A DNA stretch of 64,000 nt, from the NCBI GenBank assembly GCA_031292175.1, contig JARLHQ010000032.1:1-64000 (forward strand), read 5' to 3'. The notes below the pieces were generated by a model. That model ran no database searches. It worked only from the letters and a program-made list of their open reading frames with translations, and had not been told where the DNA came from. Positions 46,440 through 55,889 of the stretch are shown here, piece by piece (within the stretch, counting starts at the first letter, position 1; each line of letters opens with the position of its first letter). A program made the position numbers and the translations under genes. The stretch comes from Humidesulfovibrio sp. GTDB taxonomy: Bacteria > Desulfobacterota > Desulfovibrionia > Desulfovibrionales > Desulfovibrionaceae.

Positions 46440-47147
46440 GTGGCCGACGCCGTCAGCGCCCCGGGCGAGGCCCGACCAGATTCCGGCGCCGCCGCCGTGC
46501 GCCTCGCCGTCAGAGGCGTGGGCAAGTTCTTCGGTTCGCGCCTGGTGCTGCGTGACGTGAACGTGAGCGCGCGCGCAGGCGAGGCCCTGCTCGTGGTGGG
46601 CGGCAACGGCGCGGGCAAGACGACCCTGCTGAAGATCATGGCGGGCTTGGGCCGGCCCTCGGCGGGCGTGGTGGACACGCGCGTTCCCCCGGAGGCCAGC
46701 GCCTATCTCGGCCACGCCACCTTCCTGTATCCGCGCCTGTCCGCGACGGCCAACCTGCTTTTCTGGGGCCGCATGTACGGCCGCACACCCAGCCGGGAGG
46801 AGCTTGAGGCCGTGCTTGCGCGCGTGGGGCTTTCCCACGTGGGCGACGAGCCCGCCGGCACCTTCTCGCGCGGAATGGCCCAGCGCCTGAACTTGGCGCG
46901 GGTGTTTCTGATCGGCCCCCAACTGGTGTTTCTGGACGAGCCGGGCACCGGGCTCGACCCCGCCTCCCAGGACTTGCTGCGCCGCGAGATCGTGGCGTTG
47001 AAGGATTCCGGCGCGGCGGTGGTCTGGGTGAGCCACCACCTGAGCTCGGATATGGTGTTCGCCGAGCGGGTGCTTTATTTAAAGGACACGCGCGTGGCCT
47101 ACTTCGGACCGTCGGGCGGCTTTGACGCCGGGGGGCTTTCATGCTGA
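46440..47147 (+). CDS. ccmA: Heme exporter ATP-binding protein CcmA
   Basis: A 235-residue ABC ATPase for release of heme from CcmC/CcmE. It has Walker A GGNGAGKTT (about 60-68), a degenerate signature FSRGMAQR (common in CcmA), Walker B LVFLDEPGTGLDP and switch SHH. The start is GTG 46440 with GGGAG seven bases upstream, four bases after ccmF. It overlaps ccmB by seven bases. Confidence 0.88.
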   Translation: MADAVSAPGEARPDSGAAAVRLAVRGVGKFFGSRLVLRDVNVSARAGEALLVVGGNGAGKTTLLKIMAGLGRPSAGVVDTRVPPEASAYLGHATFLYPRLSATANLLFWGRMYGRTPSREELEAVLARVGLSHVGDEPAGTFSRGMAQRLNLARVFLIGPQLVFLDEPGTGLDPASQDLLRREIVALKDSGAAVVWVSHHLSSDMVFAERVLYLKDTRVAYFGPSGGFDAGGLSC

Positions 47148-47818
47148 GGCGCGCAGGCTTCATGGCGGCCAAGGACCTGCGCCTGGCGGCGGGCGGCGGG
47201 CAAGGCCTAGTGCAGGCCGTGCTTCTGGGCCTGCTGCTGATTTTCCTGTTCTCGCTCTCGCGTCCGACCACGGAGCTGGTTTCGCCGCAGGCCGCGGCGG
47301 CCATCTTCTGGCTGGCCTCGGCCTTCGGCCTGGTGCTGGTGTTCAACGACCTGTTTAGCATCGAGGAGGCCCAGGGCTGCCGCCTGGGGCTTTTGTCCTC
47401 GCCCGTGCCGGAGCACTCCGTGTGGCTGGGCAAGGGACTGGCCGGGTTCGGACTGTTGCTGCTTTCGCAGGCGGTGTTCCTGCCCGCTGCGGCGGTGTTC
47501 CTGGGGCAGGACATCAAGGGCGATTGGGACGTTCTGCTCCTGACGCTTGTTGGCGTGGACTGGGGTTTGGCGGCGCTGGGCGCCTTGCTCGGCGCGCTGG
47601 CTCAGGGGCAGGGCGCGCGCGAATCGCTCTTTTCCGTCATCCTGTTTCCGCTGCTGCTGCCGGTGCTCTTGGGCGGCATCCGCATCTTCGCCGGGGCCTT
47701 CTCTGGCGAGCCCGCCATGGACCAGGCCCTGTGGTCCGGCGTCATCGTGGCCTTTGACGCGGTGTTCACCGCCGCCGGGGCCTTTTTGTTCCCGTTTTTG
47801 TACACGGGAGAGGAATAG
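47141..47818 (+). CDS. ccmB: Heme exporter permease CcmB
   Basis: A 225-residue membrane protein with six predicted helices. It has the CcmB features AAKDLRLA near the start, VLVFNDLFSIEEAQGCRLGLLSSPVPEHSVWLGK (about 68-101) and LLLPVLLGGI. It partners CcmA and CcmC. It overlaps ccmA by seven bases and precedes ccmC by 30. Confidence 0.9.
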   Translation: MLRRAGFMAAKDLRLAAGGGQGLVQAVLLGLLLIFLFSLSRPTTELVSPQAAAAIFWLASAFGLVLVFNDLFSIEEAQGCRLGLLSSPVPEHSVWLGKGLAGFGLLLLSQAVFLPAAAVFLGQDIKGDWDVLLLTLVGVDWGLAALGALLGALAQGQGARESLFSVILFPLLLPVLLGGIRIFAGAFSGEPAMDQALWSGVIVAFDAVFTAAGAFLFPFLYTGEE

Positions 47819-47848
47819 CGGCCCAAACGCCGTCTCTGGAGTTCGTCT

Positions 47849-48508
47849 ATGCCGACACGCATTCTGGCCATCCTTTCCGTCGCCGCCCTGGCCGTGGGGC
47901 AGTGGTTCATCTGGAGTTACGCGCCCTTGGAAGAGACCATGGGCGTGGTTCAGAAGATCTTCTACATCCACATGCCGCTGGCCTGGTGGAGCCTCATCAG
48001 CTTCTTCGTGGTCTTTGTGGCCAGCATCCGCCACCTGATCAAGCGTGACGCGGGCTCGGACATCCTGGCGGGCTCGGCTGCGGAAATCGGCGTGCTCATG
48101 AGCGGGCTGGCCCTCATCTCCGGCTCCATCTGGGGCCGCGCGGCCTGGAACGTCTGGTGGACCTGGGATCCCCGGCTCACCACCACGCTCATCATGTGGT
48201 TCGTCTATGCGGGCTACCTGGTGCTGCGCGGCTCGGACATGGGTGGTGAGCGCCGGGCGCTGGTCTGCGCCGTGCTGGGCGTCGTGGCGTTTCTCGACGT
48301 GCCCCTGGTGTTCTACTCCGCGCGTGTCTGGCGCAGCGTGCATCCCGCTGTGCTGGCCAGCAAGGGCGGTGGACTGGAGCCCGAGATGTGGCATGCGCTG
48401 TTGGTGAATCTGGTGGCCTTCGGCCTCCTGTGGCTGACCCTGCTCCTGGCGCGCCACCGCATCGGCCGCGCGGAAGAGCGCGTGCGCGCGCTCATGCTCT
48501 CGCGCTAG
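47849..48508 (+). CDS. ccmC: Heme transporter CcmC
   Basis: A 219-residue protein with six helices. The tryptophan-rich WGRAAWNVWWTWDPRLTTTLIMW (about residues 91-113), two His in the flanking loops (FYIHMPLAWW and WRSVHPAV) and the overall length are those of CcmC, which delivers heme to CcmE. Confidence 0.93.
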   Translation: MPTRILAILSVAALAVGQWFIWSYAPLEETMGVVQKIFYIHMPLAWWSLISFFVVFVASIRHLIKRDAGSDILAGSAAEIGVLMSGLALISGSIWGRAAWNVWWTWDPRLTTTLIMWFVYAGYLVLRGSDMGGERRALVCAVLGVVAFLDVPLVFYSARVWRSVHPAVLASKGGGLEPEMWHALLVNLVAFGLLWLTLLLARHRIGRAEERVRALMLSR

Positions 48509-48529
48509 CCGCGCGAAAAGGGGACCGGA

Positions 48530-48658
48530 ATGAACGGGTATGTGCTGGCGGCCAATGTCGCGGTGTGGATTTCTCTGGCGGCGTATGCCGTCTCCCTGGC
48601 CCTGCGCGGGCGTTCGATAGCAAATAGATTGAAACAACAGGAGAAACTCCGTGACTGA
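48530..48658 (+). CDS. ccmD: Heme exporter small protein CcmD
   Basis: A 42-residue protein with one membrane helix (about residues 4-25: YVLAANVAVWISLAAYAVSL) and a charged cytoplasmic tail (RGRSIANRLKQQEKLRD). Position after ccmC and topology match CcmD, which holds CcmC and CcmE together. It begins at ATG 48530 after GGGACCGG, and its 3' end overlaps the next start (GTG 48651) by eight bases. Confidence 0.8.
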   Translation: MNGYVLAANVAVWISLAAYAVSLALRGRSIANRLKQQEKLRD

Positions 48659-49268
48659 GACGACGAACGCCTCCGCGCTTTTAGGCCGTGGGCAGAAAAT
48701 CATCCTGGCGGCGCTGGTTGGCGCGGTGCTGGCCATGTTCGTGGGCTCCTTCATGTACCGCATGCAGGGCCGCGGCCTGACCGTGCAGGTGCAGCCGGAG
48801 GGCGGCGGCATGGGCGAGGGCATGGGCGCCGGCGGCCCCATGGGCGGCGTGGATTTGAAGCAGCTGCGCGTGCTGATGGCCAAGATGAAGGAGAACCCCA
48901 ACGATCCTAAAATTCTGTTGGAACTCGCCAACACCTTTATGACCATGCAGGCCTGGGACAAGTCGCTGGAGTTGATCAGCGCCGCGGTCAAGGTCGCGCC
49001 GGACAACATCGAGACCCACCGCGCCATGGGCATGGTGCGCTTTGAGCGCAAGGAGTACGACCTGGCGAAGAAGTCCTTCGACACCGTGCTCAAGATGAAC
49101 CCGGACGACGTGCTGGCGCATTATAATATGGGTATTCTGCTCAAGCACTACCTGGGCAAGCCCGCCGAGGGCGATGCCCACTTCCGGCGCGTGGTGCAGC
49201 TAAGTCCCAAGGATCCGGACGTGCTGAAGAGCGCGCAGGAGGAATTGGCCCCGGCTCCGGCCAAGTGA
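48651..49268 (+). CDS. TPR membrane protein in the ccm cluster (CcmI/CcmH-C-like)
   Basis: A 205-residue protein with one N-terminal helix (about 18-37), a Gly/Met-rich linker (GGGMGEGMGAGGPMGG) and about three TPR units (from residue 75: DPKILLELANTFMTMQAWDKSLEL to DVLAHYNMGILLKHYLG). Its position and architecture suggest a CcmI-like apocytochrome chaperone. The start is GTG 48651, overlapping ccmD. No CcmG or CcmH (thioredoxin-type) gene follows. Confidence 0.78.
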   Translation: MTETTNASALLGRGQKIILAALVGAVLAMFVGSFMYRMQGRGLTVQVQPEGGGMGEGMGAGGPMGGVDLKQLRVLMAKMKENPNDPKILLELANTFMTMQAWDKSLELISAAVKVAPDNIETHRAMGMVRFERKEYDLAKKSFDTVLKMNPDDVLAHYNMGILLKHYLGKPAEGDAHFRRVVQLSPKDPDVLKSAQEELAPAPAK

Positions 49269-49296
49269 TGCGTAAACGGGCTTTTGCGGCGGCATA

Positions 49297-49324
49297 TTGA
49301 CAAGAACGGAAATTCGACTAAAAT
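49297..49324 (+). promoter_or_regulatory. Sigma-70 promoter of the liv operon
   Basis: TTGACA (49297-49302, a perfect -35) and TAAAAT (49319-49324) are 16 bases apart, about 100 bases before the livK-like ATG. Confidence 0.75.
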
Positions 49325-49427
49325 AGCCGCCTTCAAGGTGAAAAAGGTCGCCGGGGCAAACACCCCGTGGCCGCGCGGCATATCAGGATTTCTTGGCTGA
49401 CAGAACTTTTTCCGGAGGGGTTGGGAA

Positions 49428-50591
49428 ATGAAGTCGAGATTGTTGATGACGGTTCTTGGCGTGGCCATGGCCGGTCTGCTGGTCGTTGGCTGCGGGAAAA
49501 AAGAGGAGCAGAAGGCGGAGGCCACCAACGCCACTGCGCCTGCCTCTAATAAGCTGGTGCTCGGCGTGGCCGGCGCCCAGTCGGGTGACCTGGCCTCCTA
49601 CGGCCTGCCCACCTTGAACGCCGCCAAGCTGGTGGCCAAGGACATCAACGCCAAGGGCGGCGTGCACGGCATGCAGGTCGAGATCATGGCCATGGACGAC
49701 CAGTGCAAGCCTGAGCTGGCGACCAACGCGGCCACCAAGCTCGTCTCCGAGAAGGTCGGCATCGTCATCGGCCACATCTGCTCCGGCGCCACCAAGGCCG
49801 CCCTGCCCATTTACAAGGACGCCAAGGTCATCGTGATGTCGCCCTCGGCGACCAGCACCGAGCTGACCCAGAACGGCTCCTACCCCAACTTCTTCCGCAC
49901 CATCAGCTACGACCTGCTCCAGGGCAAGGCCGCGGCCACGTTTGTGGTCGACACGCTGAAGCTTAAGAAGATCGCCGTGATCCACGACAAGGGCGACTAC
50001 GGCAAGGGCTTCGCCGAGAGCGCCAAGGAAGCGCTTGACAACGGCAAGCAGGCCAAGGTTGTCATGTTTGAAGGCATCACCCCCGGCGGCGTGGACTATT
50101 CCGCCGTGGTGCAGAAGATCAAGGCCGCTGGCGCGGATTGCGTGCTCTTTGGCGGCTACCATCCGGAAGCCTCCAAGATCGTTGCCCAGATGCACAAGAA
50201 GGGCCTCAAGGTCGCCTTCGTTTCCGACGACGGCGTGAAGGATGACACCTTCATCAAGACCGCCGGTCCTGACGCCGAGGGCGTGTACGCCACCGGTCCC
50301 CAGATCCTGGCCGACAACGAGGTGTACAAGAAGGCCGTGGCTGACTACAAGCAGGCCTACGGCGAGGAGCCCGGCGCGTTCTTCCCCCAGGCCTACGCCG
50401 CCGCCCAGGCCCTGCTGAACGCCGTGGACAAGGCTGGCAGCACCGACTACGACAAGGTCGTGGCCGCCCTGCGCAAGGAATACATCGAGACTCCCGTCGG
50501 CAAGATCAAGTTTGACGACAAGGGTGACGCCGAGGGCGTGAGCTTCTCCGTCTACCAGGTGAAGAGCGGCAAGTACGAACTGGTGAAGTAG
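49428..50591 (+). CDS. livK: Branched-chain amino-acid binding lipoprotein (LivK-like)
   Basis: A 387-residue lipoprotein with lipobox VVGC near residue 22. The mature part starts LVLGVAGAQSGDLASYGLP and has the Leu/Ile/Val-binding pattern: GIVIGHICSGATKAALPIY, MSPSATSTELTQ, FFRTISYDLLQG and IHDKGDYGKGFA. GGAGGGG precedes the ATG. It begins livKHMGF. A terminator before livH would favour excess binding protein. The substrate is likely Leu/Ile/Val, but other amino acids or amides are possible. Confidence 0.92.
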   Translation: MKSRLLMTVLGVAMAGLLVVGCGKKEEQKAEATNATAPASNKLVLGVAGAQSGDLASYGLPTLNAAKLVAKDINAKGGVHGMQVEIMAMDDQCKPELATNAATKLVSEKVGIVIGHICSGATKAALPIYKDAKVIVMSPSATSTELTQNGSYPNFFRTISYDLLQGKAAATFVVDTLKLKKIAVIHDKGDYGKGFAESAKEALDNGKQAKVVMFEGITPGGVDYSAVVQKIKAAGADCVLFGGYHPEASKIVAQMHKKGLKVAFVSDDGVKDDTFIKTAGPDAEGVYATGPQILADNEVYKKAVADYKQAYGEEPGAFFPQAYAAAQALLNAVDKAGSTDYDKVVAALRKEYIETPVGKIKFDDKGDAEGVSFSVYQVKSGKYELVK

Positions 50592-50625
50592 CCTCCGCCG
50601 CCCTTTCGGGCAGGCGATCAACGAG

Positions 50626-50664
50626 CCAGGGGGCGGGGGCGGTAAGCGCCCGTCCCCTGGTTTT
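50626..50664 (+). terminator. Intrinsic terminator after livK
   Basis: A long GC-rich stem (CCAGGGG 50626-50632 with CCCCTGG 50654-50660, extended inward with a few mismatches) is followed by TTTT. It is within the operon and should reduce expression of the membrane genes. Confidence 0.75.
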
Positions 50665-50713
50665 GTAAGAGACAGGCCGTAGCGGGGCCCTATCCGCGCG
50701 GCGGGACGAATCT

Positions 50714-51616
50714 ATGGAATATTTTCTTCAGCTCTTTTTCAGCGGCCTCTCGCGGGGCAGCGTGTACGCCCTTATCGCCCTGGGCTACACCATGGTTTAC
50801 GGCATCATAGAGCTCATCAATTTCGCCCATGGCGAAATCTATATGATTGGCGCCTTCACGGGGCTCATCGTCGCCGGCGTGCTCACGAGCCTGGGCTGGC
50901 CGGTGCTGTCGATCCTGGCTGTGGGCATCATTGTTTCGGTGCTGTATTCCGCCGCCTATGGCTACACGGTCGAGAAGATCGCCTACAAGCCGCTGCGCAA
51001 CGCGCCGCGCCTGGCGCCGCTCATCTCCGCCATTGGCATGTCGATCCTGCTCCAGAACTACATCATGCTCGCGCAGACGCCGGACTTCCTGCCCTTCCCG
51101 CGGCTCATCCCCGATTTTGCGTTCATGGCGCCGTATCAGAGCTTCCTCGATACGGGCGACCTGTTCATCATCTCCACCTCGCTGGTGGTCATGGTGGCCC
51201 TGACGCTGTTCATCAAGTTCACGCGCATGGGCAAGGCCATGCGGGCCACGGCGCAGAATCGCAAGATGGCCATGCTTGTTGGCGTCAATGTTGACCAGGT
51301 CATCAGCATGACCTTCATCATCGGCTCCGGCCTCGCTGCCGTGGGTGGTGTGCTCATTGCGGCGCACGTCGGGCAGATAAATTTCTACATCGGCTTCATC
51401 GCGGGCCTCAAGGCCTTCACCGCGGCGGTGCTGGGCGGCATCGGCAGCATCCCCGGCGCGGTCCTTGGCGGCCTCGTCCTTGGCTGGACCGAGAGCTTTG
51501 CCACAGGCTATGTGTCGAGCGACTACGAGGACGTGTTCGCCTTCTGTCTGCTCATCCTTATTCTTATCTTCCGCCCCGCTGGCCTGTTGGGCAAGCAGCG
51601 GGCTCAGAAGGTGTAG
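50714..51616 (+). CDS. livH: Branched-chain amino-acid ABC permease LivH
   Basis: A 300-residue BPD_transp_2 permease with about eight helices. Early GSVYALIALGYTMVYGIIELINFAHGE and later RATAQNRKMAMLVGVNVDQV (ATPase contact), then LGGIGSIPGAVLGGL, are clear LivH marks. It is followed four bases later by livM. Confidence 0.94.
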   Translation: MEYFLQLFFSGLSRGSVYALIALGYTMVYGIIELINFAHGEIYMIGAFTGLIVAGVLTSLGWPVLSILAVGIIVSVLYSAAYGYTVEKIAYKPLRNAPRLAPLISAIGMSILLQNYIMLAQTPDFLPFPRLIPDFAFMAPYQSFLDTGDLFIISTSLVVMVALTLFIKFTRMGKAMRATAQNRKMAMLVGVNVDQVISMTFIIGSGLAAVGGVLIAAHVGQINFYIGFIAGLKAFTAAVLGGIGSIPGAVLGGLVLGWTESFATGYVSSDYEDVFAFCLLILILIFRPAGLLGKQRAQKV

Positions 51617-51620
51617 CGTC

Positions 51621-52841
51621 ATGGCCACAAATACTCTTGCAGCGAACTTGAAGAAGTCCGCCATTGCCGCGTTGTGGCTGGCGTTCTTGACCCTGCCTGT
51701 CATGGTCATCCGCGTGGACACGGTGGAAAAGACGATCACCTGGCGCTGGATGCATCTGCTCTACATGCTCGTCGGCAGCTTCGTTTTGGCCATCGCTTGG
51801 CACTTCATGATGGACCGCCGTGACCGCGGCGCGGCCGCCCGCGAGACCGAGGGCGGCGTACAGGACTCCGCCCTGAGCCGGACCTTGAACAATCCGCGTG
51901 TGCTCCGGCCGCTCATGGCCCTGGGCTTCCTGGTGGCGGCGACATTCCCCTGGGTATTCTCCATGTACCAGACGAACATTCTGGTCAGCGCCTTGATCTA
52001 CGTGGTGCTGGGCCTTGGCCTGAACATCACCGTGGGGCTGGCCGGACTGCTCGACCTGGGCTACGTGGCCTTCTACGCCGTGGGCGCATACGCCTACGCG
52101 CTGCTGAACTATCACTTCCACCTGGGCTTCTGGACCGTGCTGCCCATGGCCGCCATCCTGGGCTCGTTTTTTGGCATCCTGTTGGGCTTCCCGGTGCTGC
52201 GCCTGCGCGGCGACTATCTGGCCATCGTGACCCTGGGCTTCGGGCAGATCGTGAAGCTCGTGCTGGAGAACTGGAACTCCTTCTCTTTCGGTCCGAGCGG
52301 CGTCTCGAACATCTCCCGGCCGGGGCTCTTCGGCTACAGCTACTCGGTGGAGCAGGCCACGACCTACATCTACTACATCATGCTCGCGCTGGTGCTGTTG
52401 GCCATCCTGGTCACAACACGGCTCAAGGACTCGCGCATCGGACGAGCCTGGCTGGCTCTGCGCGAGGATGAGATCGCCTGCCAGGCCATGGGCATAGACA
52501 ACACCCGCGCCAAGCTCATGGCCTTCAGCCTGGGCGCTACCCTGGCCGCGGTCATGGGCGCGGTGTTCGCCGCCAAGACCACCTTCATCAATCCGGCCAG
52601 CTTCAGCTTCATGGAATCAGCCATGATCCTGGCCATCGTTGTGCTGGGCGGCATGGGCTCGATCCTCGGTGTCATCCTGGGCGCGTTCCTGCTCATCCTG
52701 CTGCCCGAGTACATGCGCGCCTTCTCCGAGTACCGCATGCTGCTCTTCGGGGCCACCATGATCCTGGTCATGGTCTTCCGGCCGGAGGGGCTCATCAAGG
52801 CCCGGCGCAAAGTATACAAGATCAATACGGAAACAGCATGA
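51621..52841 (+). CDS. livM: Branched-chain amino-acid ABC permease LivM
   Basis: A 406-residue LivM permease. Two N-terminal helices precede a conserved core starting near residue 125: LIYVVLGLGLNITVGLAGLLDLGYVAFYAVGAY. The contact loop is ALREDEIACQAMGIDNTRAKLMAF, and the C-terminal part is MILAIVVLGGMGSILGVILGAF. The start at 51621 lies four bases after livH; its stop overlaps livG. Confidence 0.93.
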   Translation: MATNTLAANLKKSAIAALWLAFLTLPVMVIRVDTVEKTITWRWMHLLYMLVGSFVLAIAWHFMMDRRDRGAAARETEGGVQDSALSRTLNNPRVLRPLMALGFLVAATFPWVFSMYQTNILVSALIYVVLGLGLNITVGLAGLLDLGYVAFYAVGAYAYALLNYHFHLGFWTVLPMAAILGSFFGILLGFPVLRLRGDYLAIVTLGFGQIVKLVLENWNSFSFGPSGVSNISRPGLFGYSYSVEQATTYIYYIMLALVLLAILVTTRLKDSRIGRAWLALREDEIACQAMGIDNTRAKLMAFSLGATLAAVMGAVFAAKTTFINPASFSFMESAMILAIVVLGGMGSILGVILGAFLLILLPEYMRAFSEYRMLLFGATMILVMVFRPEGLIKARRKVYKINTETA

Positions 52842-53641
52842 TGGAACACACAAGCAAGGCGGTCCTCTCGGTCCGCAACATGAGCATGAACTTTGGCGGC
52901 CTGCGCGCGCTCTCTGAGGTGGACATCGAGGTGCGCCAGGGCGAGGTCGTGGCCCTGATCGGCCCCAACGGGGCGGGCAAGACCACGTTCTTCAACTGCA
53001 TCACCGGCATCTACACCCCCACCGAGGGACAGGTGCTGGCCTATCCCCGCGACGGCAAGGAGAAGCGCATCAATGGCATGCGCACGAACCACGTCTGCGA
53101 GCTCGGCATGGCCCGGACCTTTCAGAACATCCGGCTCTTTCCGTCCATGACGGCGCTGGAGAATGTCATGATTGGGCGGCATTGCCGCACCAAGACGGGC
53201 ATTCTGGGCGCAGTGCTGCGCGGAGCCAAGACCCGGCGCGAGGAGCAGGAGGTGGTGGACAAGAGCTACCAGCTGCTCAAGAAGGTGGGGCTCGAAAAGG
53301 TCGCCAACGAGTATTCGAGAAATTTGCCCTACGGCGCGCAGCGCCGGCTTGAGATCGCCCGCGCGCTCGCCACCGAACCTTTCCTGCTTCTGCTCGACGA
53401 GCCCGCCGCGGGCATGAACCCGCAGGAGACCCTGGAACTGAAGGAGATGGTCACCCGCATCCGCGAGGAGTTCCAGGTTTCCGTGCTTCTGATCGAGCAC
53501 GACATGAAGATGGTCATGAGCCTGTCGGACCGCATCTACGTCATGGAGTACGGACGCGTTATCTCAACCGGCACGCCCGTAGAGGTCAGCGCCGATCCGC
53601 AGGTCATCCGGGCCTATCTGGGCGAGGAAAGCGATGCTTGA
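52838..53641 (+). CDS. livG: Branched-chain amino-acid ABC ATPase LivG
   Basis: A 267-residue ATPase with Walker A GPNGAGKTT (about residues 43-51), the LivG Q-loop ARTFQNIRLF, the YGAQRRLEIARALA signature region (here PYGAQRR in place of LSGGQ, as in LivG), Walker B LLLLDEPAAGMNP, and switch IEHD. Start and stop overlap livM and livF by four and eight bases. Confidence 0.93.
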   Translation: MMEHTSKAVLSVRNMSMNFGGLRALSEVDIEVRQGEVVALIGPNGAGKTTFFNCITGIYTPTEGQVLAYPRDGKEKRINGMRTNHVCELGMARTFQNIRLFPSMTALENVMIGRHCRTKTGILGAVLRGAKTRREEQEVVDKSYQLLKKVGLEKVANEYSRNLPYGAQRRLEIARALATEPFLLLLDEPAAGMNPQETLELKEMVTRIREEFQVSVLLIEHDMKMVMSLSDRIYVMEYGRVISTGTPVEVSADPQVIRAYLGEESDA

Positions 53642-54341
53642 GCTTAAGAACATAGACACCTACTACGGCAACATCCAGGCCCTGCGCGATGTGAACATCA
53701 CCATCAAAGAGGGTGAGATCATCACGCTCATCGGGGCCAACGGCGCGGGCAAGAGCACGACGCTCATGACCATTTGCGGCGTGGTGCCCCCCCGGCGCGG
53801 GGAAGTGCTTTTCGGTGGCAAGTCCATCGGCGGCCTGTCCGCGGACAAGGTCGTGCGCATGGGCATTTGCCAGGTGCCGGAAGGCCGGCTCATCTTCCCG
53901 GACCTGACCGTGCAGGAGAACCTGGACATGGGCGCGTTTTTGCGCTCGGACAAGGCGGGCATCAGCCGCGACCAGGACCAGGTATTCGGCCTGTTCCCCA
54001 TCCTGCTCGAACGGCGCAAGCAGTTGGGTGGCACGCTCTCCGGCGGCGAGCAGCAGATGCTCGCCATCTCCCGCGCGCTCATGGCCCGGCCCAAGCTGCT
54101 CCTGCTCGACGAGCCGTCCCTCGGCCTCGCGCCGCTCATCATCCGGCAGATTTTCGACATCATCAAGCAGATCAACCGCGAGAGCAACACCACCATCTTC
54201 CTGGTGGAGCAGAACGCCAACCAGGCGCTCAAGGTGGCGCACCGCGGTTACGTCATGGAGAACGGGCGCATCACCCTCGAGGACGCCTGCGACAAGCTGC
54301 TTGCCAACGATGCGGTGAAAAAGGCATACCTGGGCCTGTGA
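53634..54341 (+). CDS. livF: Branched-chain amino-acid ABC ATPase LivF
   Basis: A 235-residue ATPase with the LivF start [20 protein letters not shown], Walker [29 protein letters not shown], signature LSGGEQQM, Walker [14 protein letters not shown] and VEQNA switch segment. It overlaps livG by eight bases. The guaB gene follows after 61 bases and might partly share transcription. Confidence 0.94.
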   Translation: MLELKNIDTYYGNIQALRDVNITIKEGEIITLIGANGAGKSTTLMTICGVVPPRRGEVLFGGKSIGGLSADKVVRMGICQVPEGRLIFPDLTVQENLDMGAFLRSDKAGISRDQDQVFGLFPILLERRKQLGGTLSGGEQQMLAISRALMARPKLLLLDEPSLGLAPLIIRQIFDIIKQINRESNTTIFLVEQNANQALKVAHRGYVMENGRITLEDACDKLLANDAVKKAYLGL

Positions 54342-54402
54342 TTACGCCCGCTTTGCAGAGCAATCAGAACACGAAACGGGCCGCTTGGCCGCCGGGAGGA
54401 GA

Positions 54403-55863
54403 ATGATGCAGGACAAGATCATTGGGAAGGCGCTTACCTTTGACGACGTGCTGCTTGTCCCGGACTATTCCGAGGTGCTGCCTGACAGCGTGGACGTGAG
54501 CACCCAGCTCACCCCGGAAATCCGCTTGAACATCCCGCTTTTGTCCGCCGCCATGGACACCGTCACCGAGGCGCGCATGGCCATCAGCATGGCGCGCACC
54601 GGCGGCGTGGGCGTCATCCACAAGAACATGAGCATCCGCGACCAGGTGCGCGAGGTGGACAAGGTCAAGAAGAGCGAGTCCGGCATGATTCACGACCCCG
54701 TGACCGTGCATCCGGACGACAACGTGGGCAAGGTGCTCTCGCTCATGACCGAGTTCCGCATCTCCGGCCTGCCGGTGGTGCGCGGCGACAAGCTCGTGGG
54801 CATCGTCACCAACCGCGACGTGCGCTTCGTCACCGACAACAACACGCCCGTCTCCGATGTCATGACCAGCCGCAACCTCATCACCGTGCCCGAGGGCATC
54901 AGCGATGAGGAGGCCAAGCGCCAGTTGCACCAGAACCGGATCGAGAAGCTCCTCGTGGTGGACGACGAGAACCAGCTCAAGGGTCTCATCACCATCAAGG
55001 ACATTGAGAAGGTCAAGAAATATCCCAACGCCTGCAAGGACGACAAGGGCCGCCTGCGCGTGGGCGCGGCCGTCGGCGTGGGCCAGGACGGCATCTCCCG
55101 CGCCGAGGCGCTGCTGCGCGCCGGGTGCGACTTCATCGTGCTCGACTCCGCGCACGGGCATTCCCGCAACATCCTGAACGCCTGCCGGGCACTACGCGAC
55201 GCCTTCCCCGAGGCCCAGATCATCGGCGGCAACGTGGCCTCCTACGAGGGCGCCAAGGCGCTCATCGAGTCCGGCGTGGACACCGTGAAGGTCGGCATCG
55301 GCCCCGGCTCCATTTGCACCACGCGCATCGTGGCCGGCGTGGGCGTGCCGCAGATCACCGCCATCTTCGAGGCGGGCAGGGCCTGCCGCGAGGCGGGCAA
55401 GTGCATCATCGCGGACGGTGGCATCAAGTTCTCCGGCGACGTGGTGAAGGCGCTGGCCGCTGGCGCGAACACCTGCATGATGGGCTCGCTCTTTGCGGGC
55501 ACCGAGGAAAGCCCCGGCGAAACCATTCTGTACCAGGGCCGCACCTATAAGATCTATCGCGGCATGGGCTCCATCGACGCCATGAACGCGGGCAGCTCCG
55601 ACCGCTATTTCCAGGACAAGAGCAAGAAGCTCGTGCCCGAGGGCATCGTGGGCCGCGTGCCCTTCCGCGGACAGGTGACGGAGAGCATCCACCAGCTCGT
55701 CGGCGGCCTGCGCTCCGGCATGGGCTACCTGGGCTGCGCCACCATTGCGGAGCTGGGCGAGAAGGCCCGCTTCATGGAGATCAGCGCCGCCGGCCTGCGC
55801 GAAAGCCACGTGCACGACGTCATCATCACCAAGGAATCTCCGAACTACCGCGTCGAGTCCTAG
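54403..55863 (+). CDS. guaB: Inosine-5'-monophosphate dehydrogenase
   Basis: A 486-residue IMPDH, which oxidises IMP to XMP with NAD+, the committed step of guanine nucleotide synthesis. The TIM-barrel catalytic domain is interrupted by a CBS pair (about 90-205: [37 protein letters not shown]). The catalytic Cys is in [17 protein letters not shown] (about residue 304). The mobile flap region includes GMGSIDAM and [19 protein letters not shown] precedes a double ATG (54403/54406). It is followed by guaA after 26 bases. Confidence 0.95.
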   Translation: MMQDKIIGKALTFDDVLLVPDYSEVLPDSVDVSTQLTPEIRLNIPLLSAAMDTVTEARMAISMARTGGVGVIHKNMSIRDQVREVDKVKKSESGMIHDPVTVHPDDNVGKVLSLMTEFRISGLPVVRGDKLVGIVTNRDVRFVTDNNTPVSDVMTSRNLITVPEGISDEEAKRQLHQNRIEKLLVVDDENQLKGLITIKDIEKVKKYPNACKDDKGRLRVGAAVGVGQDGISRAEALLRAGCDFIVLDSAHGHSRNILNACRALRDAFPEAQIIGGNVASYEGAKALIESGVDTVKVGIGPGSICTTRIVAGVGVPQITAIFEAGRACREAGKCIIADGGIKFSGDVVKALAAGANTCMMGSLFAGTEESPGETILYQGRTYKIYRGMGSIDAMNAGSSDRYFQDKSKKLVPEGIVGRVPFRGQVTESIHQLVGGLRSGMGYLGCATIAELGEKARFMEISAAGLRESHVHDVIITKESPNYRVES

Positions 55864-55889
55864 CCAAGGATCGCGAGAAGGGCCGCCTT